A stretch of DNA of 64,000 nt from assembly GCA_020832965.1 (NCBI GenBank), contig JAJHRM010000002.1, forward strand, positions 1 through 64,000. The letters run 5' to 3'. Below are positions 24,491 to 33,861 of the stretch, in pieces. Source of the DNA: Thermofilum sp. Lineage in GTDB: Archaea; Thermoproteota; Thermoprotei; Thermofilales; Thermofilaceae. The notes under the pieces were generated by a model. That model was not told the origin of the DNA, did not search any database, and worked only from the letters and a program-made list of their open reading frames with translations. Made by a program: the position numbers and the translations under genes. Position 1 is the first letter of the stretch. The number at the start of each line of letters is the position of its first letter.

Positions 24491-26245
24491 TCATTTTTCT
24501 GGGATATTTTTTGAAGTCTTTTTTGCACGCGCGCGCGATGCGCGTACGACTGCCAGGCATGAAACAAAGAGACCAGCAGCTAGCAGGGGATAGCTGAACC
24601 CTTCCCCCGCTGCAACCTCCAGAACAATTATTCTAGCCATCTTTAACTCTCCCGAAATTATTGTCACAGGTATGTTGTAGAAACCCTCCGTCGCGTTTGG
24701 GGAGATGTATATGGAGATTTCAAAGCTGACAGCGGTGTTTGGTGGAAGGGAGGCGTGCGCTGGGTTTACACTCACGCGTATGTCACTGCTGGGAGAATCG
24801 ACCTGCAGGAAGACGTCGTTAACGCTCAGAGTCCCATTGTTTGCAAGTAGCAGTTTAAATGTTGCCACGGATCCAGGCCTCCCTACAACCTTGAAGTTTG
24901 TGTTCAAAACATCGATCCTTCGCGTCCCGGTTACTTGTATCGTTATCTCCCGGGAAGTAATGCTGGTAGAACCGTTTGCATACAGCGTTACAAGGTACAT
25001 GCCCGGCGGCAGGAGTCTGTCTATGTCAGCTATAAGTGTTAGTGCCTTCTTTTCCCCGGGCGATACGTAGACAGAGGCAAGCGCCTCTCCTGATGCGGAG
25101 AAGTATACACGTATGAGTGCAGAGCTTGGGACCGCTTTAAGCAATGCCACAGTAGGCATGTTTCCGTCATTTTCGAGAATGAACCTGAGTGAAAGCGTAG
25201 ACCCGGAGGTGGCATTGAGGCAAGTTGTCCCAGTGCTGATTTTCAACAAGTCGTAAGAGCTCTCAACATCCACCTGCACACTCTCTACCTGCTGCGCGAA
25301 GCTCGTCCGCGCGATTACCTTGAAAGCATAAGAGGAGAGCGGCACGTTTGGCGGTACGTATATGATAAGCTGAAGCCTTTTCGGCGTACCCGGCCTAGCT
25401 AGGACCGTTTGCACGCTTAAACCACTCTCATCAACTATTGTGGCAACAAAATTGGGCGGAGCTATAAGGTATAGGGAGACCAGTACGTCGAAGTCTACGG
25501 GACTCGTTAAGTTTACCGGGATAGAGATCTGTGCACCGGGAAAACTCTTAAGGGCAGCTGTGGGGATCGTTAAGAACCTCCAAGCTCTCTGGGCGACTCT
25601 AAAGGTAAAGTCTGTCCTAGAGGATAAATTGGCCCAATAGAGGAAAAGAGACACTACACCGAGCTCTGAAGCGTTTAAGGGTACGCTGACGACGAATGCT
25701 AAGGTCTTGTTCTCCCCAGGGTTCAAGTACACATTATTCACGGAGAGACCTCTAGGATCAACAAGAGAGATCTTCCAGTTCGGCGGCGCGCTGTACGAGA
25801 AATTGACGAGAAGGGGCTCTAGACACGAGTTGTAAATTCTCAGGTTCAACCTCACGTTCTCCCCCTGAGAAGTCGAGATCGAGGTGGCGTCGGGAACCAT
25901 GCTCACGCCCTTTCTAAGGACAACCGTGCCTAAGCTTCCCCCCCTCCCAGGGAATACTTCAAAGGTGTAGTACAGAGGAGCATAGCCCCTCTTGTAAATT
26001 ACCAACGTGTAGCTACCAGGCGGAACAAGTAACGAAAAGCTACCATCATTCTTCGAGGCAACTGAAGTCACTATGTATATTCCTCTGTACACCGTGATCT
26101 GCGCAGCACTAACGGGGTAACTGTTCTCGTCCACCACTTGCCCATAGAAGAACACGCCACCTTGAGCGTGCACAAGCTCCATGCTTATGAGCAACAACGC
26201 GGTAAGCATGATAGCCATGATTTTCCCATGCTCTTTCCTGGACAT
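24491..26245 (-). CDS. Secreted, membrane-anchored protein with CarboxypepD_reg-like and NEW3-like domains
   Basis: Signal peptide at the N-terminus (IMLTALLLISMELVHAQ). A carboxypeptidase-regulatory-like beta domain follows (VDENSYPVSAAQITVYRG, GSFSLLVPPGSYTLVIYKRG). Four or so repeated beta modules of the NEW3/CARDB type (NDGNMPTVALLK, NNGTLSVNDVFLQV) come next. A C-terminal membrane helix (YPLLAAGLFVSCLAVV) and a basic tail end the protein. It is probably displayed on the outer face of the membrane, for adhesion or as a scaffold. A TATA-like AGATATAG about 26 bases upstream supports ATG 26245. Confidence 0.72.
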   Translation of the reverse strand: MSRKEHGKIMAIMLTALLLISMELVHAQGGVFFYGQVVDENSYPVSAAQITVYRGIYIVTSVASKNDGSFSLLVPPGSYTLVIYKRGYAPLYYTFEVFPGRGGSLGTVVLRKGVSMVPDATSISTSQGENVRLNLRIYNSCLEPLLVNFSYSAPPNWKISLVDPRGLSVNNVYLNPGENKTLAFVVSVPLNASELGVVSLFLYWANLSSRTDFTFRVAQRAWRFLTIPTAALKSFPGAQISIPVNLTSPVDFDVLVSLYLIAPPNFVATIVDESGLSVQTVLARPGTPKRLQLIIYVPPNVPLSSYAFKVIARTSFAQQVESVQVDVESSYDLLKISTGTTCLNATSGSTLSLRFILENDGNMPTVALLKAVPSSALIRVYFSASGEALASVYVSPGEKKALTLIADIDRLLPPGMYLVTLYANGSTSITSREITIQVTGTRRIDVLNTNFKVVGRPGSVATFKLLLANNGTLSVNDVFLQVDSPSSDIRVSVNPAHASLPPNTAVSFEISIYISPNATEGFYNIPVTIISGELKMARIIVLEVAAGEGFSYPLLAAGLFVSCLAVVRASRARAKKTSKNIPEK

Positions 26246-26406
26246 TTAAATCGCACACTATATCTATCCAGGCCTAGTAATTATTCGTTGCGGCGCGCCA
26301 GCGAACAGGAGGAGGATGTTTTTCCTAAATTCGAGTAGCCTGCGTGCGCTAGCAGTGCTTTTGGCCGCAGTTTCTTTTCATGACTGCCGCGCTTAAACAT
26401 CCTTAA

Positions 26407-26540
26407 GCGCGGAGGAGGATAGCTGCCGGCTAGGTTCAGGGCGAAAAAGCTTTATAGTGACGCCAGGCGGAGTAAAACCGGTAAAGGGGCTCAGTGGCCA
26501 CTTGATCCGCGACGAAGGGCGGGGTGACGGGGTGGCGCGC
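26407..26540 (+). mobile_element. Solo family A element (A26)
   Basis: A frame reads GRKSFIVTPGGVKPVKG, almost the C-terminus of the intact family A TnpB. It is followed by a diverged scaffold CCGCGACGAAGGGCGGGGTG and ACGGGGTGGCGCGC. GGCGAAAAAGCTTTATAG at 26451-26468 is a strong promoter-like box inside the coding remnant. No flanking repeat was found. It points toward the DUF72 gene at 26675. Between them, GATTTATAAC at 26571-26580 is a second promoter candidate, followed by two six-codon mini-frames. Confidence 0.65.
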
Positions 26541-26674
26541 AAGCGCTATGGCTAGGGCCGCCAGGAAAACGATTTATAACTGTTCCATGAATCTAGGAGC
26601 GTGATATGGATAACGAGAGGGTCTGAACATGAAAGCAGCAACCCGGTAATTGTTAAAGACAGGGTGCCCGTGCT

Positions 26675-27391
26675 ATGCTGCTCTACGTAGGAACTTCAGG
26701 CTGGGTGTACGACTGGAACCCCAACGGCTTAAAGTGGTACACGAAGGAGAGCGGGTTTAACGCAGTTGAGCTCAACATGAGTTTCTACAGCTTCCCAAAG
26801 AAGCCGACGGTTGAGAAGTGGAGCGAAGAGTCAGGCGAGTTAAGGTGGTCAATAAAAGTTCACCGGAGCATTACGCACATACGCAGGCTAAACGAGAAAT
26901 CAATCCCCACCTGGCAGAAGTTTGTCTCGATCTTTGAACCACTAGAGAGCAGGATCGACTTCTACTTGCTACAACTACCCCCAAGCCTCCAGTTTAACGA
27001 CGAGGCTAAAAGGAGGCTCTCAAAATACGCCTCCCTCTCCGATAAAATTGCTGTGGAGCCACGGCATGAATCCTGGTTTAACGAGGAGGTCTACACGTTT
27101 TTCGAAGAAAAAGGGATAGTCTTCGTGTCCCCGGACTCCCCAATCTTCGAAGGCTTACCCCCGCGTGGAGTAATAAAAGTTAAGGGGGTTGTCTACGTAA
27201 GGATGCACGGTAGGCTGGCTTGGTACAATTACGGCTACCTAGACGAGGAGCTGGAGGAAGTAGCCGAGAAAATCCTGGAAGTTAACCCTGAAAAGGCGTA
27301 TATCTTCTTCAACAACAATCACGACATGCTTGGAGACGGCAGGAGGCTGATAGAAATATTTGCCGACAGAGGTGTGAAAATTCGGGGCTGA
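26675..27391 (+). CDS. DUF72 family protein
   Basis: Standard-length (238 aa) DUF72/YecE protein, function unknown. Hallmarks are YVGTSGWVYDWNPNGLKWY, AVELNMSFYSFP, WSIKVHRSITHIRRL, AVEPRHESWF, YVRMHGRLAWYNYGY and FFNNNHDM. It lacks the C-terminal extension of the paralogue at 9300. AATTGTTAAAG at 26648-26658 would allow a leaderless transcript at the ATG. The 3' end faces ileS, with a GCGCGCGCG tract between them. Confidence 0.87.
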   Translation: MLLYVGTSGWVYDWNPNGLKWYTKESGFNAVELNMSFYSFPKKPTVEKWSEESGELRWSIKVHRSITHIRRLNEKSIPTWQKFVSIFEPLESRIDFYLLQLPPSLQFNDEAKRRLSKYASLSDKIAVEPRHESWFNEEVYTFFEEKGIVFVSPDSPIFEGLPPRGVIKVKGVVYVRMHGRLAWYNYGYLDEELEEVAEKILEVNPEKAYIFFNNNHDMLGDGRRLIEIFADRGVKIRG

Positions 27392-27487
27392 GTAATCACT
27401 GAGAAACTGCGCGCGCGAGGGTGCGCACGCATGAACCCCTAATGTCCCTCGACGACTTAATAACTGCAGAAAGCGCATTTAAGCTGT

Positions 27488-30400
27488 TCACTGGGCATTT
27501 CTCATGCCGCGCGCTATTCCGAGGACAACTTTTAAGTCGCCGATCTCCCATTCCCTAATGAGTTCGCCTCGGACTTGTTCTGGGGAGTCAACGATCACGA
27601 TGCTTTGACTCCTAGACTCGCTCTTAAGGTACTCACTGTACTCCTCCACGCATTTCTTAACCTCTCCTGGAACCCACACGTACGTCGTTATGTTTGCATC
27701 AACGGGAAGTGAAAGCTCCTTCCTCATGAACTGGATCCTCCTGAGCAGGTCCCTAGCTAGCCCTTCGGCGAGCTCACGCTCACCAGCTCTTAAGTCTAAA
27801 ACGATGTAGCCGGCGTCGAGTTTCTCGCCCAGGAACCCCTCCCTCCAGTCTTCCCTCACATTCACCATCTCCCTTCGAATGGTTACCTTCTCCCCGTTAA
27901 TCTCCAGCTCGACGAAGCCTTGGTTGAGAAGCTTTTCCACGGTGCCAGGCTCGCTCAAGGAGCTAAGCCTCTCAACGACCTCTTTAGCTTTTTCTTTAAA
28001 TACAGGTCCCAGCTCCCTGTATACCGGCTCTAAAACAAATCTCCTGAAATTATCCACCTCTTCGAGTGGATGCACGTAAACATTTTTCACGTTGACTTGC
28101 GACTCTACAACGTGCCTAAAGGTCTTAACAGCCGCTTCCACGAGGTTGTTAGAGGTGAAAACGTGCAGGGCAGGCAAGGGCTGCCTGATCTTTATCCCCC
28201 TCCTCATTCTTAGAGACAGGGCTTTCTCGACGATTCCACGCACATTCTCCATCTCCGCCTCCAACTCCTCATCTATGAATTTCTCCAGCCCGCTTGGCCA
28301 CCTGTACATGTGGATAGATATGGGTCTTCCTTGGGCGTAGAAGGAGTTCTGGTAAATTTTCTCGGCTGTAAACGGCAGGATAGGTGAAGCTAGAATGAGT
28401 AGGTTAAAGAGGACCGTGTAGAGGGTCGCGTAGGCTGAGTACTTGTCGCTGATGTTTTCCTCTATCCACACCCTCGGCCTTACAAGCCTAATATACCAGT
28501 GGCTTAAATCCTCCACTACAAACTCTCTCAGATCCCTTGCAGCTTTATGGAGGTTGAGCTCCTCAAAATTCCTCGTGAAGGATACGTAAAGCTTGCCAAG
28601 CCTAGAAAGTATCCATCGGTCCTCAGGCTTCAGGCTATCCAGGTACTTTTCAAGCCCATCGACCTCCTCGTCGTACTTGTCAAGGCTCATGTATAGTGTT
28701 GCAAAGTAGTAGGTGTTCCAGAGGATGTTAAGATCAGAGAAGGTTTCTTGTAATCCCGCCCACGAGAACCTTAAATCTTCCCATATCGTGTTCCTCAGTA
28801 CAAACCAGCGAAAGATGTCTCTCGACCCGTACTCATACTCGAGCAATTGCCTCGGCTCGATAAAGTTTCCAAGAGATTTATGCATCTCTCTTCCTTGCTC
28901 GTCGAGTGCGAAGCCGTGCATCAGTACTCTCTCGTACGGGCACTCGCCGAGAACGATCAGTCCGCTCCGCAGCAGGGAAAAGAACCAGCCAGCAATCTGG
29001 TCGTGGCCCTCTATGATCAAATCAACCGGCATTAGGGACTTAAATAATTCCTCGTTTCTCGGGTAACCCAGCGAGGCATAAAAAGCAACTCCACTATCAA
29101 GCCAAACATCCAGGACGTCGGGAACCCTCTGCATCTCCCCGCCACACTTTGGACACCTAAGTGTTATTACGTCGACCCACGGTTTATGCAGGTCCCTGAG
29201 CTCTATCTTCCTGCCAGCAAGCTCCTCAAGCTCCCTCCTGGATCCAACCACCACTCTGTACCCACAACTCCCGCAAACCCAAATCGGGATAGGCGTGCCC
29301 CAATACCTCTGCCTAGAGATTATCCAGTCCCGAAGTCCCTCCAGCCAATTCTTGAACCTGGAGTACCCAGCCCACTTCGGAACCCAATCCACCTTATAAG
29401 CCTCGCTGAGAAACTTCTCCTTCAGGTGAGTAACCCTGATATACCACTGTCTAGTGGCGCGGAGGACTAGGGGGGTCTTACATCTCCAGCATACAGGATA
29501 CCTGTGCCGAATCTTTCCAAAGTGCAATAGGTAGCCCTTCCTCCTCAGATCTTCAACAATGACGCTATTCGCGTCCCTATGATAGAGACCGGCGTACTTG
29601 CCGGCATCTCTCACCATAACCCCTTTATCATCGAGTATCGAGAACACTGGAAAACCATGCTCTACACCAACCTTATAGTCCTCCTCTCCGTGCCCTGTTG
29701 CCACGTGAACCTGCCCCGTCCCCTCAAACGAAGAAACGTACTCCCTAGAGAGAACAACTCTGTGGAACTCCTTTAAAGACTTTTGAATGGTCACCTCCTC
29801 CTCCAGCGGATGAGCGTACCTCAGTCCCTCCAGCTCCTTTCCTCTAACACTTCCCAGCACTCTGTAATCATTCACGCCGGCTTCTCTCATCACCTCCTCG
29901 ACCCTGCCAGATACGATTAGGAATTGCTCCCCTCCAGCCTCCACCCAGACATACTCAAAGTCAGGGTTAACCATGACCGCCACGTTTGCGGGCAGAGTCC
30001 AGGGAGTGGTTGTCCATATAAGTAGGTACTTTCTCTCGCCCCCCGCCAGTGGAAACTTGACGTAGATGGACGGGTCCTCAATCTCCTTATACTCCGTAAC
30101 CTCGTAGTCCGCTAGGGTAGTTTCACATCTAGGACACCAGTAAACAACCTTTAAACCATAATCTAAGAGGCCTTTCTCATCAGCCTTCTTCACTAGCCAC
30201 CAGGCACTCTCGATGTACTCATCCGACATAGTTAGGTAGGGCTTGTCCCAGTCCATGGATACTCCAAAGTTTTTGAAGTGGTAGTTCATCTCCTCTATGT
30301 TCTTCCTGACAAAACTCTTACATTCCTCTATGAATTTCTCAACCCCGTACTCCTCGATGTCCTTTTTAGTCTTAAATCCAAGCTTCTTCTCGATCTGCAC

Positions 30401-30685
30401 CTCTATTGGTAACCCGTGGCAATCATAGCCAGGCTGATCTCTCACCCCGTAGCCTCTAGCCCTATAAAACCTGATAACAGCATCTTTCAGCACCTTGTTC
30501 CACAGCGTACCAACATGAGGCACATCGCTTGATGGGTAGGGCGGCCCGTCAAGGAAGTAGAACTTTTTGGAGCAAGTCGAAGTCTTTTCTCTTAAGCTTT
30601 GGTAGACCCCCTCCTTGTCCCAAAACCTAAGCACTTCTTCCTCATACTTTTTAGGATTAAACTTCTGTTCCAGGCACCTTACCAT
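27488..30685 (-). CDS. ileS: Isoleucyl-tRNA synthetase
   Basis: Class Ia synthetase charging tRNA-Ile, 1065 aa. The HIGH motif is PHVGT in YPSSDVPHVGTLWNK. The CP1 editing domain contains LIWTTTPWTLPANVAV and TGHGEEDY. Zinc-binding cysteines appear in VCGSCGY and LRCPKCGGEM. The KMSKS motif appears as MHKSLGN in GREMHKSLGNFIEP. The end has the anticodon-binding and archaeal C-terminal domains. GGGGTG lies nine bases before the ATG. It is isolated from an operon by divergent ferredoxin and convergent DUF72 genes. Confidence 0.96.
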   Translation of the reverse strand: MVRCLEQKFNPKKYEEEVLRFWDKEGVYQSLREKTSTCSKKFYFLDGPPYPSSDVPHVGTLWNKVLKDAVIRFYRARGYGVRDQPGYDCHGLPIEVQIEKKLGFKTKKDIEEYGVEKFIEECKSFVRKNIEEMNYHFKNFGVSMDWDKPYLTMSDEYIESAWWLVKKADEKGLLDYGLKVVYWCPRCETTLADYEVTEYKEIEDPSIYVKFPLAGGERKYLLIWTTTPWTLPANVAVMVNPDFEYVWVEAGGEQFLIVSGRVEEVMREAGVNDYRVLGSVRGKELEGLRYAHPLEEEVTIQKSLKEFHRVVLSREYVSSFEGTGQVHVATGHGEEDYKVGVEHGFPVFSILDDKGVMVRDAGKYAGLYHRDANSVIVEDLRRKGYLLHFGKIRHRYPVCWRCKTPLVLRATRQWYIRVTHLKEKFLSEAYKVDWVPKWAGYSRFKNWLEGLRDWIISRQRYWGTPIPIWVCGSCGYRVVVGSRRELEELAGRKIELRDLHKPWVDVITLRCPKCGGEMQRVPDVLDVWLDSGVAFYASLGYPRNEELFKSLMPVDLIIEGHDQIAGWFFSLLRSGLIVLGECPYERVLMHGFALDEQGREMHKSLGNFIEPRQLLEYEYGSRDIFRWFVLRNTIWEDLRFSWAGLQETFSDLNILWNTYYFATLYMSLDKYDEEVDGLEKYLDSLKPEDRWILSRLGKLYVSFTRNFEELNLHKAARDLREFVVEDLSHWYIRLVRPRVWIEENISDKYSAYATLYTVLFNLLILASPILPFTAEKIYQNSFYAQGRPISIHMYRWPSGLEKFIDEELEAEMENVRGIVEKALSLRMRRGIKIRQPLPALHVFTSNNLVEAAVKTFRHVVESQVNVKNVYVHPLEEVDNFRRFVLEPVYRELGPVFKEKAKEVVERLSSLSEPGTVEKLLNQGFVELEINGEKVTIRREMVNVREDWREGFLGEKLDAGYIVLDLRAGERELAEGLARDLLRRIQFMRKELSLPVDANITTYVWVPGEVKKCVEEYSEYLKSESRSQSIVIVDSPEQVRGELIREWEIGDLKVVLGIARGMRNAQ

Positions 30686-30926
30686 TTACAACACCCCCTG
30701 AAGCTGAAAAACATACTCAAAATACTTTGCACAAAATTTATGCTAGGAAGTAATAAGGCGCCGTCCCAGCTGCTTAAATAATTTGGCGAAGCATCGCACC
30801 TCCAAACTCTCTTTTTTAGACCCTTTTATAAATTTTTTCTTGTAGGGAAAGCACTGCTCACCTACTGGGAGATGTATATACAAAAATTTTATATTAAGCT
30901 GGAAACAGTTACTAGCGGCGAAGCCG

Positions 30927-31166
30927 ATGGCAAAACTAAAAGTCACCATAGACAGGGACCAGTGCATCAGCGACATGGCGTGCGTTTCTCTGTGCCCAGA
31001 AGTCTTCGAGATGAACGAAAACGATGGGAAAAGCTCAATTGTAGCTAAATACCGCGTCGGGGGAAGCCTGGGCGAAGGAGAAGTCCCCGCAGAGCTTGAG
31101 GACTGCGTTAAAAGCGCAGCAGAGGCCTGCCCAGTATCAATAATCCGCGTAGAGAAGGTTGAATAG
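30927..31166 (+). CDS. Ferredoxin, single [4Fe-4S] cluster with Asp ligand
   Basis: Small electron carrier, 79 aa. The cluster motif is CISDMACVSLCP, where the second of the usual four cysteines is Asp, the same arrangement as in Pyrococcus furiosus ferredoxin; the last ligand is in EACPVSII. An additional cysteine (LEDCVKSA) could form the internal disulfide known in that protein. AAAATTTTATATTAAG at 30884-30899 is the promoter. It is a candidate electron acceptor for the AOR encoded at 60549. Confidence 0.92.
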   Translation: MAKLKVTIDRDQCISDMACVSLCPEVFEMNENDGKSSIVAKYRVGGSLGEGEVPAELEDCVKSAAEACPVSIIRVEKVE

Positions 31167-31248
31167 CCGTCCCAATGTAAATAGAAAAGGTTGAATGGTC
31201 TTTGTATTTTTCCCCTCTTTCTCTAATAGCTTATCTTTAGCATTCTCA

Positions 31249-31357
31249 GCGTGCGCTACCCGTTGCTCCGCCTTTTCGCAGGATCGCGCGCCCGCCCGTA
31301 GGCCGGCTCCCATGGGGAGCGGGGTGCCCAGGCCGAGGACGACCCCCAGCGCGCGCC
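31249..31357 (-). mobile_element. Minimal family A element (A31)
   Basis: Reverse strand: GCGCGCGC, then CTGGGGGTCGTCC and CTGGGCACCCCG, a diverged copy of the family A left end. A second GCGCGCG tract follows, then the scaffold CCTGCGAAAAGGCGG and AGCAACGGGTAGCGCAC. No TnpB codons remain: the left end and RNA scaffold are joined through GCGCGC. No flanking repeat was found. It lies between the ferredoxin and the peptidase stop codons. Confidence 0.6.
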
Positions 31358-31373
31358 ATGCACGTGAAGGCAG

Positions 31374-32849
31374 CTAAGCCCGCATTCTCAATTTTCGGCT
31401 CAGCTCCAAGTTTCCATAGTATACTGTTAGAAAGATTAAGAGGCTCAGCAATAGCGCTACCAGCAGGGACATGAAATTCGGCAAAGTTGCTTGGTTGCCG
31501 CTGGGCATTGACTTCTGAGGACTCCAGTCATTAACCCCCTTAAAACCAAGCTTCCTGAAAAATGGCGCTAGATTTTCGCCTGAAGCTCTGCACAATGCAT
31601 CTACTATGTCGTTCGTGGAGGAAACTGGATGCCTCTCAAGCTCTGCAAAAACCTTGCTGATGAATGCTAAACCACCACGACTATCCGATATGTTTGCAAT
31701 GATGAAGAAGCTTGCTAGGTAAGCTTCCGCCTGCTTTGCCTCATCCGAGGGCCAGTTCTGGATGAACCCGAAATTTCCGCCGGTATACTCGTAAAGCTTT
31801 ACTGATGCATTGCAGAGGTCACGCTTGTACTCTGTAACGTTTAGCCCAAGCTCTTCTGCGACTTTTATTGACACGTATTGAGCCATTCCCTCATGGAACC
31901 AGCGAGTTTCCTCATTTGCCTCCACTCCAGCTAGCCCGAGATAGACGTGCACCAATTCGTGAATAATTGTTGTCTCCAAGTACCCAGGAGCATACCTTAT
32001 TAGGGCTAAGTTTAGGTTTACTGGTCCCTTGCCACCAGCATTTATATCTTCTCCGAGCACGAATCCCAGCGCGCTTATTCCACCCATTCTTTTTTCGGGC
32101 AAATAGAAAATAAACGTGGTATTTTTTGGAATGAGTCCAGTTAGGGAGTTCAGGCGCTGAACACTCTGAGAAGCGATCTTCAGCGTGGAAGCTGCTATCC
32201 CCTGGTAGAACAAGGGGTATCTCACGGTTATGGTGCCCGCACCAAGATTCTCCTGGAGGGTTGCCTCCTTAATGCTTTCCCGAAGGTCAAACTCTACAAC
32301 AACCCTGCTACCGACATCTTGAATAGTCCTGCTCGAGAGAACATAAACCCTGTAACCGTCCTTCCTGGCATATGAAACAGGGCTTTCATACGTGATTCTC
32401 TTAGCCATGGGTAAATGTACGTAAACATATACTTCATCTAGGCTCGTCCAGAGGAGAGGCGACATGAACCAGCCGCGTGAATCCGCCATTAGAACCGCGT
32501 ATGGGAAAGGGTAGCAGAGCGCGAGCGAGCTGGGCGAATCTTCCTCAATGAAAATGGTCGAATTGTAGTAGAAATATGCTGAGGAGCTCTCATTCATAAT
32601 CCTATACCTGACCGAGGAGGCCCCCTCACACAGATACACAGCCTGGAAGCGTGGGAGAGTTATCTGAAAGGAAGATTTTCCCGTCGACTGTATAACAAGA
32701 CGCACAGAAGCATTGCCATTGCTGGAAACGTCAACATATGCCGTAAGGCTTACAGACTTCTGAGCCGGCTGAGCCTGCGATGCGAATGCAAGCAAAACTA
32801 AAATGGCAAGAACGCTTAGCACCGCCCATATCCTCGACTCCATCATCAC
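31374..32849 (-). CDS. Membrane-anchored gluzincin-type metallopeptidase (M1-like)
   Basis: A signal peptide (WAVLSVLAILVLLAFASQA) leads an extracytoplasmic beta region. A zinc peptidase core follows, with HExxH in TTIIHELVHVYLGL and the third ligand glutamate in RWFHEGMAQYVS, the M1/gluzincin arrangement. A C-terminal hydrophobic helix (FMSLLVALLLSLLIFLTVYY) anchors it. It is probably a surface protease for peptide scavenging or envelope protein turnover. No other peptidase or transporter is adjacent. Confidence 0.8.
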   Translation of the reverse strand: MMMESRIWAVLSVLAILVLLAFASQAQPAQKSVSLTAYVDVSSNGNASVRLVIQSTGKSSFQITLPRFQAVYLCEGASSVRYRIMNESSSAYFYYNSTIFIEEDSPSSLALCYPFPYAVLMADSRGWFMSPLLWTSLDEVYVYVHLPMAKRITYESPVSYARKDGYRVYVLSSRTIQDVGSRVVVEFDLRESIKEATLQENLGAGTITVRYPLFYQGIAASTLKIASQSVQRLNSLTGLIPKNTTFIFYLPEKRMGGISALGFVLGEDINAGGKGPVNLNLALIRYAPGYLETTIIHELVHVYLGLAGVEANEETRWFHEGMAQYVSIKVAEELGLNVTEYKRDLCNASVKLYEYTGGNFGFIQNWPSDEAKQAEAYLASFFIIANISDSRGGLAFISKVFAELERHPVSSTNDIVDALCRASGENLAPFFRKLGFKGVNDWSPQKSMPSGNQATLPNFMSLLVALLLSLLIFLTVYYGNLELSRKLRMRA

Positions 32850-32889
32850 CTAAGTCCTTAAAATAGGATCTAACATAAATATATATCAC

Positions 32890-33112
32890 GTGGCGCCTTA
32901 CGCGCGCCGGGTAGAGACAGGTGCGGGCATAATAGAGCTAGAGAGACCAAGGGCATACATAGATATGATGGGAAAGTCAGAAGTAGTCCCCAGTCATAAT
33001 ATCCGGCATCGTAGACAAGGTCCTCAAAGGAGTGACAACCCTAGAATTCCTAGAGCTCGAAGTAGACCCACGAACTGAGAAACTTGAGGAAAGAGCACTT
33101 CTCCTTTACTAG
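32890..33112 (+). pseudogene. Frameshifted aspartyl-protease-like (clan AA) gene
   Basis: The first frame from GTG 32890 reads ARRVETGAGIIELERPRAYI. Near 32992 the sense moves to another frame: VIISGIVDKVLKGVTTLEFL, then ELEVDPRTEKLEERALLLY and a stop at 33110. Together this is the C-terminal half of the small archaeal retropepsin-like family (typically ending GVTTLExLGLxVDPxTGxL). The catalytic D-T/S-G half is missing upstream. It is dead by truncation plus frameshift; family assignment is moderate. Confidence 0.6.
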
Positions 33113-33318
33113 TCCTCTCCTCATAAAGATAGTGTCAAAACTCGGCACCAGGCAACTAGTCATAGCATTCTTCTCAAGGTATGTGGCTCAATCATGAAAA
33201 AGCATAGGTGGCTAAGGAAGCATGCGTATTTTATTTTTATTTAAATTGAAATAATTCGCTTATCCTACAATCGAAAAGTCTTAAATAAGAGACATCGCTA
33301 GTACTCATTAGATGAGTA

Positions 33319-33507
33319 ATGCCTAAGACTCAACCTTCCCCTCAAAAACTACTACCTGTTATAAGCTTCGCTAAACCTTCAGACGTGGACAAGTACCTCA
33401 AACTCTACAATATCGACCTTGACTCTGGTAAATATCGATGCGCTATATGTGGAGACGTTGTTACACGTAAAAATATTTATGCTCTCATTGTAAATGGTTC
33501 CTCATAA
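33319..33507 (+). CDS. Hypothetical small protein with one CxxC
   Basis: 62 aa, not recognised. It ends in a half zinc finger, YRCAICGDVVTRKNIYAL, with no second cysteine pair, so it may be a truncated zinc-ribbon protein. TCTTAAATAAG at 33278-33288 is a TATA box about 30 bases upstream. A solo family B element begins 16 bases after the stop codon and could have cut off the original 3' part. Confidence 0.5.
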   Translation: MPKTQPSPQKLLPVISFAKPSDVDKYLKLYNIDLDSGKYRCAICGDVVTRKNIYALIVNGSS

Positions 33508-33523
33508 AACTAATATGCAACAA

Positions 33524-33765
33524 GCGCGCGCTTCATGAAGAGGCACACAGGCTTCCTCTTAAACTCTCCCGTTCCCCAGCGGAGCGGGGAACCGTAAATG
33601 CGGCCCGCAAGCCGCCGGGGCTCCAGCGCGCGGGACCGAGGAGGGTGTGAGCCGCCGAAAGGCGACGGACCCCATGACACCCCGAGCACCCCAGAGCAGC
33701 ACCCGAGAGCGCGGTGAGGGGCACCCCGACCAAAAATGACGGGCGCTATGAGGAAGCGCGTGCGC
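33524..33765 (+). mobile_element. Solo family B element lacking TnpB (Bs)
   Basis: Begins with GCGCGCGC, then ATG 33535 and a 20-codon frame (MKRHTGFLLNSPVPQRSGEP). Its first 15 residues equal the last native residues of the family B TnpB (KRHLGFLNPVPQG in B2). The rest is the complete family B RNA-like region, ending in GCGCGTGCGC. So the whole protein gene has been removed except the tail that overlaps the RNA. No flanking repeat was found. Confidence 0.8.
33535..33765 (+). ncRNA. Stand-alone omega-RNA-like sequence, family B
   Basis: Shared blocks with B2 and B3: CCGTTCCCCAG, CGGCCCGCAAGCC, GGGGCTCCAGCGCGCGGGAC, CCGAGGAGGGTGTGA, hairpin CGCC-GAAA-GGCG, GACCCCATGACACCCCGAGC, GCGCGGTGAGGGGC, CCGACCAAAAATGACGGGCG. 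The hairpin keeps pairing although its sequence differs from both relatives. No clear TATA box lies inside the element; transcription may come from the flank. Confidence 0.65.
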
Positions 33766-33861
33766 ATCGCTAGTGGAAAACATTATAATACGTTGGCGAT
33801 GCGCAGGATAGCGCGCGTTTAATGTAAAAGCTTATTAAAGGTGCACTTGCGTTGCAGGGCA

